Shown piece by piece: positions 52,193 through 60,801 of a stretch of 64,000 bases of DNA. The position numbers were made by a program, and so were the translations under genes. This DNA comes from Erythrobacter neustonensis (GTDB lineage: Bacteria; Pseudomonadota; Alphaproteobacteria; Sphingomonadales; Sphingomonadaceae): NCBI RefSeq assembly GCF_001663175.1, contig NZ_CP016033.1, forward strand, positions 930,001 to 994,000, read 5' to 3'. The notes beneath the pieces are model-generated. The model was not told the DNA's origin. It did no database searches and saw only the letters and a list, made by a program, of their open reading frames with translations. The first letter of the stretch is position 1. Each line of letters starts with the position of its first letter.

Positions 52193-53296
52193 CTACGCTT
52201 GGGCGGGCGTCGCCGCGCCGCGGTTCGCCCATCCGAGCGTATGCATCGCGCGCACGGTTGCCACCACGGTCAGCGCGCCGACGAGCTGGTGCGCGGCGGC
52301 GACCCACAGCGACACGCCGCTCATGACGGTGGCGATACCGAGCAGCACCATCGTGCCGAAGGCGATGTTGACCGCGAGACTGTCGAAGCGCGCAACCGGG
52401 CGCACGCGGCGCGCCAGCCAGACCAGCGCGGCGACCGCGACAAAGGCCCACCAGCGGTGGAGGAATTGCAGCAGGAAGGGATCGTGTGTCACCGTCCACA
52501 CCGCCCCTTGCGACCAGTCCACCTCCGGCACCAGCCGGCCGTTCATCAGCGGCCAGTCATAGGCGGCGTGGCCAGCGTTGAGCCCGGCGACCCACGCGCC
52601 CAGCAGCACCTGGACGAACAGCACGGCGACAACGACTGCAGTCCCTGCAGTCAGCCGCGCCGGACGCGCGCCCGCATCTTTCGCCAGCTGCCGCAGATCG
52701 CGCGCGGTCCACACCAGCCCCGCCAGCAGGAACAGCGCGGTCAGCAGGTGCGCGGACAGGCGGAAATGGCTCACATCGGTCAGATCCGTGTTCCCCACAC
52801 CCGAGGACACCATATACCATCCCAGCGCGCCCTGCCCGCAGATCAGCGCGAACATCGCGGCGAGGCGCCAGCCATAACCGGCAGGGACCGCGCGGCGCAG
52901 GGCAAAGACCAGCGCGGGAAGCAGGAACGCCACCCCGATCACGCGGCCAAGGATGCGGTGAAACCATTCCCAGAAGAAGATGAACTGGAACGCGGCCAGA
53001 TCCATGCCCGCGGGGCCGCTTTCCATGCGGAATTCGGCGGTGGCGCGATACTTGGCGAATTCCGCTTCCCACGCGCCTTGCGTCAGCGGCGGGAGGATCC
53101 CGCTCACCACGTTCCATTCGGTGATCGACAACCCGCTTTCGGTAAGTCGGGTAATCCCGCCGACAACCACGATCATCACCACCAGCACGGCGACGCATTC
53201 GAGCCAGCGGGCAATCGCCAGCGGACGGGCGGGGCCGGCGGCGGCGGGGCGGAACAGGTTCGACACGCTGGACCATTTGGGGGCGGATGTGGCCAT
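52193..53296 (-). CDS. ctaA: Haem A synthase (COX15/CtaA)
   Basis: 367 residues with about eight membrane helices. Conserved histidine motifs include E-W-F-H-R-I-L-G-R (near 108-116), H-F-R-L-S-A-H-L (near 175-182), F-L-H-R-W-W-A (near 280) and A-A-A-H-Q-L-V-G (near 340). Converts haem O to haem A for aa3-type cytochrome oxidase, acting in the inner membrane. The start at M-A-T-S-A-P-K follows AAAGAGA. Divergent from the MerC-like gene. Confidence 0.95.
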   Translation of the reverse strand: MATSAPKWSSVSNLFRPAAAGPARPLAIARWLECVAVLVVMIVVVGGITRLTESGLSITEWNVVSGILPPLTQGAWEAEFAKYRATAEFRMESGPAGMDLAAFQFIFFWEWFHRILGRVIGVAFLLPALVFALRRAVPAGYGWRLAAMFALICGQGALGWYMVSSGVGNTDLTDVSHFRLSAHLLTALFLLAGLVWTARDLRQLAKDAGARPARLTAGTAVVVAVLFVQVLLGAWVAGLNAGHAAYDWPLMNGRLVPEVDWSQGAVWTVTHDPFLLQFLHRWWAFVAVAALVWLARRVRPVARFDSLAVNIAFGTMVLLGIATVMSGVSLWVAAAHQLVGALTVVATVRAMHTLGWANRGAATPAQA

Positions 53297-53385
53297 GATG
53301 CGCGTCTCTTTGTCGCGCACCCGCCGCGTGCGCAAGCCGATTCGCCGCATCGCCCGGTGCGGCCAATGCAAGTCGCCCTTGCGCA

Positions 53386-53402
53386 ATGTAACAACATTAC
53401 AT
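53386..53402 (+). promoter_or_regulatory. Palindromic operator candidate ahead of merC
   Basis: ATGTAA-CAACA-TTACAT, perfect six-base arms with a five-base centre, ending 16 bp before the merC-like start. The shape resembles metal-responsive (Zur/Fur-family) operators. Binding protein unknown; no other copy was seen in the window. Confidence 0.45.
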
Positions 53403-53417
53403 ATCTAGCCAGCAGAC

Positions 53418-53807
53418 ATGACCCCCGACACCCACCCTTCCGCGAGTCGCCCCTCGCTCCGGCGCCGACTCGACCAGGCGGGAATCGCATTGGCGGGCCT
53501 GTGCGCGGTGCATTGCCTGCTGACGCTGGTGGTGATTTCGGCGCTTGGACTGGGAGGACACTTCCTGCTCGACGAGAATATCCACCGCATCGGGCTGATG
53601 CTCGCGCTGGTGGTGGCAGGCGTCGCAATTGGCTGGGGGATGCTGCGCCACGGGCGGATGCTGCCTTTCGCGGTGGCGCTGGCGGGTCTGGCGCTGATGG
53701 GCGCGGCGCTGATCGTGCCGCATGGGACCAACGAATTCGTGCTCACGCTGGTCGGCGTGGGAATCGTCTCGCTCGCGCACTGGCTGAACCTGCGCGCCGC
53801 GCGCTGA
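53418..53807 (+). CDS. MerC-domain membrane protein
   Basis: 129 residues with four predicted membrane helices. The first helix holds C-A-V-H-C (near 29-33), the MerC cysteine pair (C-x-x-x-C here) associated with metal transport. L-I-V-P-H and H-W-L-N near the end are also conserved. Classic MerC moves mercuric ion in mer operons, but no mer genes are present, so a zinc- or other-metal role is more likely. A palindrome upstream supports metal regulation. Confidence 0.84.
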   Translation: MTPDTHPSASRPSLRRRLDQAGIALAGLCAVHCLLTLVVISALGLGGHFLLDENIHRIGLMLALVVAGVAIGWGMLRHGRMLPFAVALAGLALMGAALIVPHGTNEFVLTLVGVGIVSLAHWLNLRAAR

Positions 53808-53844
53808 TCAAAACGCGCGGGTTGCCTGACGGGCGCGAGGGACT

Positions 53845-54834
53845 ATGTCACGCGCCATGACCAAGAGCATCACCCTCAACGGCGCGCCGCACCGCAGCGA
53901 CGCAGCCACCATCGCCGATCTGGTGCGCCAACTTGACCTCGCTCCCGAAAAGGTCGCGGTCGAACGCAATGGCGCAATCGTCCCGCGCTCGACGCTGGGT
54001 GAAGCGCCTCTGGCCGAGGGCGACACGCTCGAAATCGTCCACTTCGTCGGCGGCGGCGATCACGCGGAGGACACGTGGAGCGTCGCGGGCCGCACCTTCC
54101 GCAGCCGGCTGATCGTCGGCACGGGGAAATACAAGAGCTTCGAGCAGAACGCGGCGGCGGTTGCTGCCAGCGGGGCGGAGATCGTCACGGTTGCGGTGCG
54201 GCGGGTGAACGTCTCCGATCCCAAGGCGCCGATGCTGACCGATTACATCGACCCCAAGAAGATCACCTACCTCCCCAACACTGCGGGCTGCTTCACCGGC
54301 GAGGACGCGGTGCGCACACTGCGGCTGGCGCGCGAGGCGGGGGGCTGGGATCTGGTCAAGCTCGAAGTGCTGGGCGAGGCGCGCACGCTTTACCCCGACA
54401 TGCGCGAGACGCTGAAAGCGACCGAGGTGCTGGCGAAGGAGGGTTTCCTCCCCATGGTTTACTGCGCCGACGATCCGATCGCGGCCAAGCAGCTTGAGGA
54501 CGCGGGCGCGGTCGCGATCATGCCGCTGGGCGCGCCGATCGGTTCGGGTCTGGGCATCCAGAACCAGGTCATGATCCGCCTGATCGTCGAAGGCGCGAAG
54601 GTGCCGGTGCTGGTCGATGCCGGGGTCGGCACCGCATCAGACGCGGCGGTCGGCATGGAGCTGGGCTGCGATGGCATCCTGATGAACACCGCGATCGCCG
54701 AGGCGAAGGACCCGGTCCGCATGGCCCGCGCGATGAAGCTTGCCGTCGAGGCCGGGCGCGAGGCCTATCTTGCAGGCCGGATGGCGCGGCGGATGTATGC
54801 CGATCCGTCGAGCCCGCTGGCAGGGTTGATCTAG
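53845..54834 (+). CDS. thiSG: ThiS-ThiG fusion: sulfur carrier plus thiazole synthase
   Basis: 329 residues. Residues 5-71 are a ThiS-like ubiquitin fold ending in V-G-G-G (69-71); residues 76-329 are ThiG, with the Schiff-base lysine K172 in L-V-K-L-E-V-L and the phosphate-binding G-T-A-S-D-A-A near 274-280. ThiG builds the thiazole phosphate of thiamine from deoxyxylulose phosphate, dehydroglycine and the ThiS thiocarboxylate. The Gly-Gly carboxylate normally has to be free, whereas here it is internal. Start: ATG with AGGGA four bases upstream. No TPP riboswitch was recognised in the short leader. Confidence 0.93.
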   Translation: MSRAMTKSITLNGAPHRSDAATIADLVRQLDLAPEKVAVERNGAIVPRSTLGEAPLAEGDTLEIVHFVGGGDHAEDTWSVAGRTFRSRLIVGTGKYKSFEQNAAAVAASGAEIVTVAVRRVNVSDPKAPMLTDYIDPKKITYLPNTAGCFTGEDAVRTLRLAREAGGWDLVKLEVLGEARTLYPDMRETLKATEVLAKEGFLPMVYCADDPIAAKQLEDAGAVAIMPLGAPIGSGLGIQNQVMIRLIVEGAKVPVLVDAGVGTASDAAVGMELGCDGILMNTAIAEAKDPVRMARAMKLAVEAGREAYLAGRMARRMYADPSSPLAGLI

Positions 54835-54845
54835 GTTAAAACCCT

Positions 54846-54864
54846 ATAACTCTAAATTAACCAT
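54846..54864 (+). promoter_or_regulatory. Possible CtrA-type box
   Basis: ATAA-CTCTAAA-TTAAC (54846-54861) differs by one base from TTAA-N7-TTAAC and continues to the extended half-site TTAACCAT. It is 43 bp before the next gene start, a plausible -35 position. Confidence 0.4.
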
Positions 54865-54903
54865 CCCGTGCGACGTTCTCCCTGTCCGAAGGAGACACGC
54901 GCC

Positions 54904-55416
54904 ATGATGATGCCGATTGCCGAGATGCGGGAATTTGCCGGGTTCGCACCCGCAGAGCAGCGTTACATCAAGCGCAGTCTCGATATCGGCCTGGCGCGCA
55001 CCGATGCCTTCCGGCGCTGGGGCCGCTCGGAGAGCGAGAACATCGCGATCCGCCGGCAATATGTCGCCTATCAGGACCTGAAGGCGCTGCGCGGTCTGAT
55101 CCCGCAGGACGGCACACCGTTCGAGATCGAGCGCTTCCTCGGCAAACTGGTGCGGCTTGCCGCCTTCGATCTGGAGCAGGAGCGGCTGGAAAGCTTTTCC
55201 GCGTTCCGGTTCCTCTACGAACGCCTGCTGGGCGCCAGTGCCCGCCCCTATCTCCCGGCCGCGTTCTGCGCCGCCAGCGCGCTGCCGGTCATCGCGCCGC
55301 AGCGCCGCAAGCTGCTGCTGCAATCGCTCTCCGAAGCCGCCGCCACCGCACCCGGCTGGTCCGAGCGCGAGCCGGTGTTCGTTCCCGAATATGTGGACGA
55401 CTTCGAAGCGGCCTGA
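54904..55416 (+). CDS. Conserved-looking hypothetical protein, mostly helical
   Basis: 170 residues from the first of two ATGs with an AAGGAGA ribosome site. No domain recognised. Predicted mostly alpha-helical; notable segments are R-S-L-D-I-G-L-A-R-T-D-A-F-R-R-W-G-R (near 25-42), F-D-L-E-Q-E-R-L-E-S-F-S (near 92-103) and a Pro/Glu-rich C-terminus. No signal peptide or membrane helix. Strong translation signal and possible CtrA box suggest a regulated gene; the function is unknown. Confidence 0.65.
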   Translation: MMMPIAEMREFAGFAPAEQRYIKRSLDIGLARTDAFRRWGRSESENIAIRRQYVAYQDLKALRGLIPQDGTPFEIERFLGKLVRLAAFDLEQERLESFSAFRFLYERLLGASARPYLPAAFCAASALPVIAPQRRKLLLQSLSEAAATAPGWSEREPVFVPEYVDDFEAA

Positions 55417-55497
55417 GCCGGAGCATCGCGCGAAAAATTGGGAACCGGTTTTCTGTAATCAGCGATGCGACCACAAATAGCTGCTAGGGGTGCGGCG

Positions 55498-55758
55498 ATG
55501 ACGTCGCCCTATCACCCCCCGGTCAAACGCTCGCTGAGTATCGCGGGCCACCAGACTTCGATCAGCCTCGAACCGCTGTTCTGGGACATGCTCAAGGCTG
55601 CGGCGGTGCGCGAAGGCGTGGCGGTCGCCGCCCTGGTCGCGCGGATCGATGCCGAGCGGATCAAGTCGCCGACCCCGCCGGGTCTGGCGAGCGCAATCCG
55701 GGTCTGGCTGGTGGTGAACGGCGCGCCCGAAAATGTTTCACGTGAAACATTGCGATAG
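55498..55758 (+). CDS. Ribbon-helix-helix domain protein (RHH_4 type)
   Basis: 86 residues. K-R-S-L-S-I-A-G-H-Q-T-S-I-S-L (10-24) is the DNA-contacting strand and F-W-D-M-L-K-A-A-A-V-R-E-G (near 28-40) the first helix of the RHH_4 fold, seen in uncharacterised alphaproteobacterial regulators. Ends with a perfect parS encoding N-V-S-R-E-T (80-85) just before the stop, so the tail is dictated by the site or tolerant of it. The target DNA is unknown. Confidence 0.84.
   Translation: MTSPYHPPVKRSLSIAGHQTSISLEPLFWDMLKAAAVREGVAVAALVARIDAERIKSPTPPGLASAIRVWLVVNGAPENVSRETLR
55734..55749. other. parS: parS site 9, on the other side of the origin (inside the RHH gene)
   Basis: Perfect TGTTTCACGTGAAACA, 30.8 kb from the nearest other copy and 26 kb right of the predicted origin. 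Confidence 0.93.
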
Positions 55759-55861
55759 GCCCGCCGCAAACACCGGTCTGGCAGGGGTCTGAAACGGGCA
55801 AAGGCCGCGCAGAACGCAGCTAACCACGATCTGGACGCGGTCGAACCCGCGCCCACCAAGC

Positions 55862-57142
55862 CTAGTCGTCGACCCGCTCGATATCCGCGCCGACCAGCTG
55901 GAGCTTTTCTTCCAGCCGCTCATACCCGCGGTCGAGGTGATAGAGCCGGCGCACGGTCGTTTCGCCTTCGGACGCCAAGGCGGCGATCACCAGGCTCATC
56001 GAGGCGCGCAGGTCGGTTGCCATCACTTCGGCGCCGGTCAGCGTTTCCACGCCCTTGACCACCGCGGTGCGGCCTTCGGTGGTGATGTCCGCGCCCATGC
56101 GGATCAGTTCGGGGACGTGCATGAAACGGTTCTCGAAGATCGTTTCCTTGAGCACACTCGCGCCTTCGGCCTTGCACAGCAGCGCCATCAACTGCGCCTG
56201 CATGTCGGTGGCAAGGCCCGGATAGGGCGCGGTGGTGAGGTTGGTGGCCTTCAATCTGCCGCTCGCACCCACGGTGACGCTTTTCGCATCCCACGACACC
56301 TCGCAGCCGATCGCCTGCAGCGCATGGATGGTCGACATCATGTCGTCGGCCTTCGCGCCTTCGAGCCGCACTTCGCCGCCGGTAATCGCCGCGGCGCAGG
56401 CATAGGAGCCCGCTTCGATCCGGTCGGGCATCACGCGGTAGGTCGCGCCGTGCAGCCGCTTGACCCCGTGGATCGTCAGGTTCGACGTGCCGATCCCTTC
56501 GATCTCGGCCCCCATCGCGACCAGCATGTTGCACAGGTCGACGATCTCGGGCTCGCGCGCGGCGTTGAACAGGCGGCAGGTGCCGTTCGCCAGCACCGCG
56601 GCCATCAATGCGTTTTCGGTCGCGCCGACGCTGACCACGGGGAAATCGTAATCGCCGCCGGGCATCCCGCCATCGGGCTGGATCGCGCGGACATAGCCTG
56701 CGGCCAGTTCGATCTTCGCGCCGAAGGCTTCGAGCGCGCGCAGGTGCAGATCGATCGGGCGGTTGCCGATCGCGCATCCGCCCGGCATCGACACCGTCGC
56801 CTCGCCGCTGCGCGCGAGCATCGGCCCCAGTACGAGGATCGAGGCGCGCATCTTGCGCACCAGATCATAGGGCGCGACGTTGGAGGTGATCCGGGTCGCC
56901 TCCATGCTCATTACCCGGCCGAAATCCTCGGGGCGCGTGCCCTGGATCACGGTGGTGACACCGAACTGGTTCATCAGGTGCTGGAATCCGTCGATATCGG
57001 CAAGCCGCGGCAGGTTGCGCAGCGTCAGCGGTTCTTCTGTCAGCAGCGCGCACGGGATCAATGTGAGCGCGGCGTTCTTCGCGCCGGAAATCGGGATTGT
57101 GCCCTGAAGGCGGTTGCCGCCCTTGATGATCAGCTTGTCCAT
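55862..57142 (-). CDS. murA: UDP-N-acetylglucosamine 1-carboxyvinyltransferase
   Basis: 426 residues. N-terminal [13 protein letters not shown] (2-14) with K22 (A-K-N-A-A) for substrate; catalytic Cys123 in [11 protein letters not shown], meaning the fosfomycin-sensitive cysteine form. First committed step of peptidoglycan precursor synthesis, transferring enolpyruvyl from PEP. Divergent from galU across a 155-bp gap. Confidence 0.98.
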   Translation of the reverse strand: MDKLIIKGGNRLQGTIPISGAKNAALTLIPCALLTEEPLTLRNLPRLADIDGFQHLMNQFGVTTVIQGTRPEDFGRVMSMEATRITSNVAPYDLVRKMRASILVLGPMLARSGEATVSMPGGCAIGNRPIDLHLRALEAFGAKIELAAGYVRAIQPDGGMPGGDYDFPVVSVGATENALMAAVLANGTCRLFNAAREPEIVDLCNMLVAMGAEIEGIGTSNLTIHGVKRLHGATYRVMPDRIEAGSYACAAAITGGEVRLEGAKADDMMSTIHALQAIGCEVSWDAKSVTVGASGRLKATNLTTAPYPGLATDMQAQLMALLCKAEGASVLKETIFENRFMHVPELIRMGADITTEGRTAVVKGVETLTGAEVMATDLRASMSLVIAALASEGETTVRRLYHLDRGYERLEEKLQLVGADIERVDD

Positions 57143-57297
57143 GGCCCTGCCTTAGCGAAAAGTGATTTTGGCGCAACATGTGGCCACGTGCGAACAACAA
57201 AGATTGACCTTGGCCTGCGCGCGCGGCACGGCACGGCCGATAACGAGAACATAACGGGCCGTCCGACCTTTTCGATCCATCCCAGCGAGAACACCGA

Positions 57298-58176
57298 ATG
57301 TCCCCCAAGCCGATCCGCAAAGCCGTGTTTCCCGTCGCCGGGCTTGGCACGCGTTTCCTTCCCGCCACCAAGGTCGTTCCCAAGGAACTGCTGCCCGTGG
57401 TCGACCGCCCGCTGATCCAGTATGCGGTGGATGAAGCGCGCGAGGCGGGGATCGAACAGATGATCTTCGTCACCGGGCGCGGCAAAACCGGGATCGTCGA
57501 GCATTTCGACATCGCCTTCGAACTCGAACAGACGATGACCGAGCGCGGCAAGGATTTGTCGGTGCTGGAATGCACCCGCGCCACGCCCGGCGATATCATT
57601 GCGGTGCGCCAGCAGGTGCCGATGGGGCTTGGCCACGCGATCTGGTGCGCGCGCGCGATCGTGGGGGATGAGCCCTTCGCGATCTTCCTGCCCGATGAAC
57701 TGATGGTCGCGCGCGAAGGCGGCACGGGCTGTATGAAGCAGATGGTCGAGGCCTATCAACAGGTCGGCGGCAATCTGATCAGCGTGCTCGAAGTCCCGCA
57801 CGAACAGGTGTCGTCATACGGCGTGATCGATCCGGGCGTAGAGCGCGGCAACCTTACCGAAGTGCGCGGGCTGGTGGAAAAGCCGCCGGTGGCCGAAGCG
57901 CCTTCGAACAAGATCGTCTCGGGCCGCTATATCCTCCAGCCCGAAGTGATGCGCGTGCTCGAAAACCAGGGCAAGGGCGCGGGCGGCGAAGTGCAATTGA
58001 CCGATGCGATGGCGCGGATGATCGGCGAAGAGCCGTTTCACGCGGTGACCTTCGATGGCAACCGCTATGATTGCGGCAGCAAGGTCGGCTTTGTCGAAGC
58101 GACGCTGGCGATCGCGCTGGCCCGCGCGGACATGGGCGATCAGGTGCGCGCGATCGCGCTCGACCTGCTGAAATAG
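57298..58176 (+). CDS. galU: UTP-glucose-1-phosphate uridylyltransferase
   Basis: 292 residues. The N-terminal K-A-V-F-P-V-A-G-L-G-T-R-F-L-P-A-T-K (6-23) and K-E-L-L-P-V-V-D motifs are the nucleotide-binding signature; V-E-K-P near 197 binds sugar phosphate. Makes UDP-glucose for envelope polysaccharides and glycolipids. Convergent to the flotillin gene. Confidence 0.97.
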   Translation: MSPKPIRKAVFPVAGLGTRFLPATKVVPKELLPVVDRPLIQYAVDEAREAGIEQMIFVTGRGKTGIVEHFDIAFELEQTMTERGKDLSVLECTRATPGDIIAVRQQVPMGLGHAIWCARAIVGDEPFAIFLPDELMVAREGGTGCMKQMVEAYQQVGGNLISVLEVPHEQVSSYGVIDPGVERGNLTEVRGLVEKPPVAEAPSNKIVSGRYILQPEVMRVLENQGKGAGGEVQLTDAMARMIGEEPFHAVTFDGNRYDCGSKVGFVEATLAIALARADMGDQVRAIALDLLK

Positions 58177-58193
58177 GCGTTAGACGAGAGGCA

Positions 58194-58218
58194 CGGGGGC
58201 AGCGCAGCGCCGCCCCCG
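58194..58218. terminator. Hairpin between galU and the flotillin gene
   Basis: CGGGGGC / GCCCCCG arms of seven with an 11-nt loop, between convergent stops (58176 and 58227). No T-run, so it is only a possible Rho-assisted end. Confidence 0.4.
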
Positions 58219-58226
58219 CGCGCCGG

Positions 58227-60041
58227 TTACTCTGCGGCCCCGCCGGACTGCGCCAGGCCTGCGTCGTTGCCTTGCGGCCGGGCCAGCCGGGTCTGCCGCT
58301 GGGCCGCGGGTGCGGGAGCGGGCGCCTTTGCTGCCGGGCGCGCCTCGGCTTCAGCCTCCGCCGCGCTCTTGACCAGTCCCGAGAGCGAGGAACCGTCGAG
58401 CCCCAGCTCCTTCATCAGCCCGTCGAGCACGGGGGCCTGCGCACGGTAGGCGAGCGCAGCGGAAACCGCGTCGCTCGCCAGATTGCCCGATCCCGCGCCG
58501 CCGCCCGCACCGCCCTGTGCATCGCTGGCGGCGCGCCCGCCGCCGGTGAGCCCGTCAACCTGCACGATCTTGATCGAATCGATCGCTTCCATCGGCTTGG
58601 CGCTTTCGCGGATGACCTCGGGCAGCACCTTCAGCAGCGCCAGCTTGGTCTGCAGGCTGATCTGGTCGTTCGAAAGGATATTGGCCGCCTCGTTGATCGC
58701 ACGCTGGCCCGCGGCCTCGACCTCGAACCGCACCGCGGCAGCCTCGGCGCGCAGCTTTTCGGCCTCGGCCTCGCCTTGTGCTTCGAGCCGGAGCGCCTCG
58801 GCGCGGTTGGTAGCGGCGTCCTTCTCGGCCTCGGCCTGCACCTTGATCCCGATCGCGTCGCGTTCGGCCTGCTTGGCGGCTTCGATCAGTTCGATGGTCT
58901 TTTGACGCTCGGCGATCTCGCGTTCGCGCGCGGTGGCGACGCGTTCCTCGGCCTCGACTGCCTTGGCGCGGGCTTCGTCGGCTTGCGATTTGGCCTGGCT
59001 TTCCTCGCGGGACTTGTTCTGCACCGCGATCTGCTGTTCCTGCCGCGCGATTTCGAGCGCGCGCTGCTGGACGATGCGGGCTTCCTCGACCAGCCGGTCG
59101 GCCTCGATCTGCTGCGCATCGACGAGCTTCTTCGCCTCGATCCGCGCAACATCGGCCTCGCGGCTGCGCTCGGCCTGTTCACGCGCGATTTCGGCCGCTT
59201 GGGCCGCGCGCCGCACCTCGACCTCGCGTTCCTGCTCAAGCCGCGCATATTCCTGATCGCGGCTGATCTCGAAGCTCCTTTTGCTGGCTTCGAGGTTCTT
59301 GGTCTCGATCTGGACGCGGGTGTCCTGTTCGATATCGTTGCGCAGCTTCTTGCGCGCCTCGATCTGCTCGGTCAGCTTGGTCAGACCCTCGGCGTCGAAG
59401 GCGTTGTTGGCGTTGAAATGTTCGATGCTGGTCTGGTCGAGCCCGGTGAGCGAGACCGACTCCAGCTCAAGCCCGTTCATCGCGAGGTCGTTCGAGGAGA
59501 CCTGCTGCACTTTCTGCACGAAGTCGGCGCGCTGTTCGTGGAGTTCGTTCATCGTCATGCCGGCCGCGACCGAACGCAGCGCGTCGACGAACTTGCCCTC
59601 GACCAGATCCTTCAGCATCTCGGGCTGCATCGTGCGCTGGCCCAGCGTCTGCGCCGCCATCGCGATCGCCTGCGCATCGGGGCGCACGCGGACGTAGAAT
59701 TCGGCCTTCACGTCGATCCGCAGCCGGTCGAGGGTGATCAGCGCCTCGGTGTCGCGCCGCACCACCGGGAGCACCAGCGTGTTCATGTTGACCGGCATCG
59801 CCTCGTGGAACACCGGGAAGACCAACGCGCCGCCGTTCATCACCACCTTTTCGCCGCCAAAGCCGGTGCGCACGAAGGCGGTTTCCTTGGTCGCGCGGCG
59901 ATAGAGCCGGATGAGGAAGGTGAGCACGATCACCACGAACAGCACCGCGCCCACCGCGCCCGCGCCATAGGTGATGAGATCGGCGGTCGATGACGGTTCG
60001 GCCGTCACGGGCACCGTCCCGGTGGTGGTGGTCAAACTCAT
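58227..60041 (-). CDS. yqiK: Flotillin-family membrane protein (YqiK-like)
   Basis: 604 residues. One N-terminal membrane helix (near 28-46, V-G-A-V-L-F-V-V-I-V-L-T-F-L-I) is followed by an SPFH/band-7 domain (near 55-260, V-R-T-G-F-G-G-E-K-V-V) and a long Ala/Glu/Arg coiled-coil (near 250-480). The C-terminal part has G-G-A-G-G-G and Ala-rich low-complexity. Flotillins organise membrane microdomains. The ribosome site GGGGAAC precedes M-S-L-T-T-T. The YqiJ-like gene precedes it by 14 bp, as in the E. coli yqiJ-yqiK pair. Confidence 0.92.
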   Translation of the reverse strand: MSLTTTTGTVPVTAEPSSTADLITYGAGAVGAVLFVVIVLTFLIRLYRRATKETAFVRTGFGGEKVVMNGGALVFPVFHEAMPVNMNTLVLPVVRRDTEALITLDRLRIDVKAEFYVRVRPDAQAIAMAAQTLGQRTMQPEMLKDLVEGKFVDALRSVAAGMTMNELHEQRADFVQKVQQVSSNDLAMNGLELESVSLTGLDQTSIEHFNANNAFDAEGLTKLTEQIEARKKLRNDIEQDTRVQIETKNLEASKRSFEISRDQEYARLEQEREVEVRRAAQAAEIAREQAERSREADVARIEAKKLVDAQQIEADRLVEEARIVQQRALEIARQEQQIAVQNKSREESQAKSQADEARAKAVEAEERVATAREREIAERQKTIELIEAAKQAERDAIGIKVQAEAEKDAATNRAEALRLEAQGEAEAEKLRAEAAAVRFEVEAAGQRAINEAANILSNDQISLQTKLALLKVLPEVIRESAKPMEAIDSIKIVQVDGLTGGGRAASDAQGGAGGGAGSGNLASDAVSAALAYRAQAPVLDGLMKELGLDGSSLSGLVKSAAEAEAEARPAAKAPAPAPAAQRQTRLARPQGNDAGLAQSGGAAE

Positions 60042-60055
60042 TGTGCGTTCCCCTT

Positions 60056-60685
60056 TTAAGTCCCCAGCCCCAGAAGCGGGCTTTGATAATGCACGCCGTA
60101 GAAGGTCTGCCCTTCGCGGCGCACCAGCAGCACGGTGTCGCCCGTGCGCAATTCCTGATCGGTGTCGCTCGGCTCGACCATGACGAAATGGGCCTGCCCA
60201 TGGTGGTCGATCACCCGCGCACGAGCGGGCGAGCCTGCGCGCGCCGTGCCGATCTGGATTTCGGCATCGCGGCGGATGAGATCGTCGAGGTCGATCGCCG
60301 TCGTCTCGTCGCGCGGCATGATCGCGCCCAGCGGCCGCGCGGCAAGGCTGTTGAGCGGGAGCGCCGCCGCGCCCGCGCCCAGCATCGCCCACAGCGGCGC
60401 GAGCGGCGCGCCGAAGATGTCCGCGATCCACGCCTGCCCGATCAGGCCGATAGTGCCGAAAATCAGCAGCAGGCTCGCCGTCCAGATCATCAGCGGCACC
60501 CGGCCAAGCCCGAGCAGCGCGGTCAGCGCCGCGCCGAAGCCGCCGGCATCGAGCCCGTCAACGGTGTCGAAATCGCCCGCGTCCTCGATCACGTCGCCGA
60601 TCCCGGTGACCTGCAACAGCGCAATCAGCGCAAGGCAGCCCAGCGCGATAACGAAAGGCAGGTTCTCAGCGGCGAGCAGGCTCAT
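60056..60685 (-). CDS. yqiJ: YqiJ-like (DUF1449) inner-membrane protein with OB fold
   Basis: 209 residues. Hydrophobic segments near 12-28, 55-73 and 79-95 and a C-terminal OB-like beta domain (from about 125) rich in charged residues, matching YqiJ/DUF1449, an NfeD-like companion of flotillins. Such partners are thought to help flotillin assembly. Divergent spacing to the P450 downstream is 116 bp on the left of its start. Confidence 0.86.
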   Translation of the reverse strand: MSLLAAENLPFVIALGCLALIALLQVTGIGDVIEDAGDFDTVDGLDAGGFGAALTALLGLGRVPLMIWTASLLLIFGTIGLIGQAWIADIFGAPLAPLWAMLGAGAAALPLNSLAARPLGAIMPRDETTAIDLDDLIRRDAEIQIGTARAGSPARARVIDHHGQAHFVMVEPSDTDQELRTGDTVLLVRREGQTFYGVHYQSPLLGLGT

Positions 60686-60801
60686 GCCGCACCCGCCAAT
60701 GCAACGAGGAGGAAGGCGTATCCCATGCCTCGAAAGCTAAGGCAAAGACCCGCAAAACCCTAGCACAATCGGACGCCTGCGCGCCGGTTTTGCCCGCCTT
60801 T

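Noticed and set aside
53418..53807. Mercury resistance
   Set aside because: MerC occurs alone; merA, merR, merT and merP are not seen.
53808..53844. TPP riboswitch ahead of thiSG
   Set aside because: The gap is only 37 bp and lacks the conserved thi-box words.
58071..59993. 640-codon plus-strand open frame rich in Leu
   Set aside because: Antisense to the flotillin coiled coil; its Leu/Arg pattern comes from reading Glu/Ala codons backwards.
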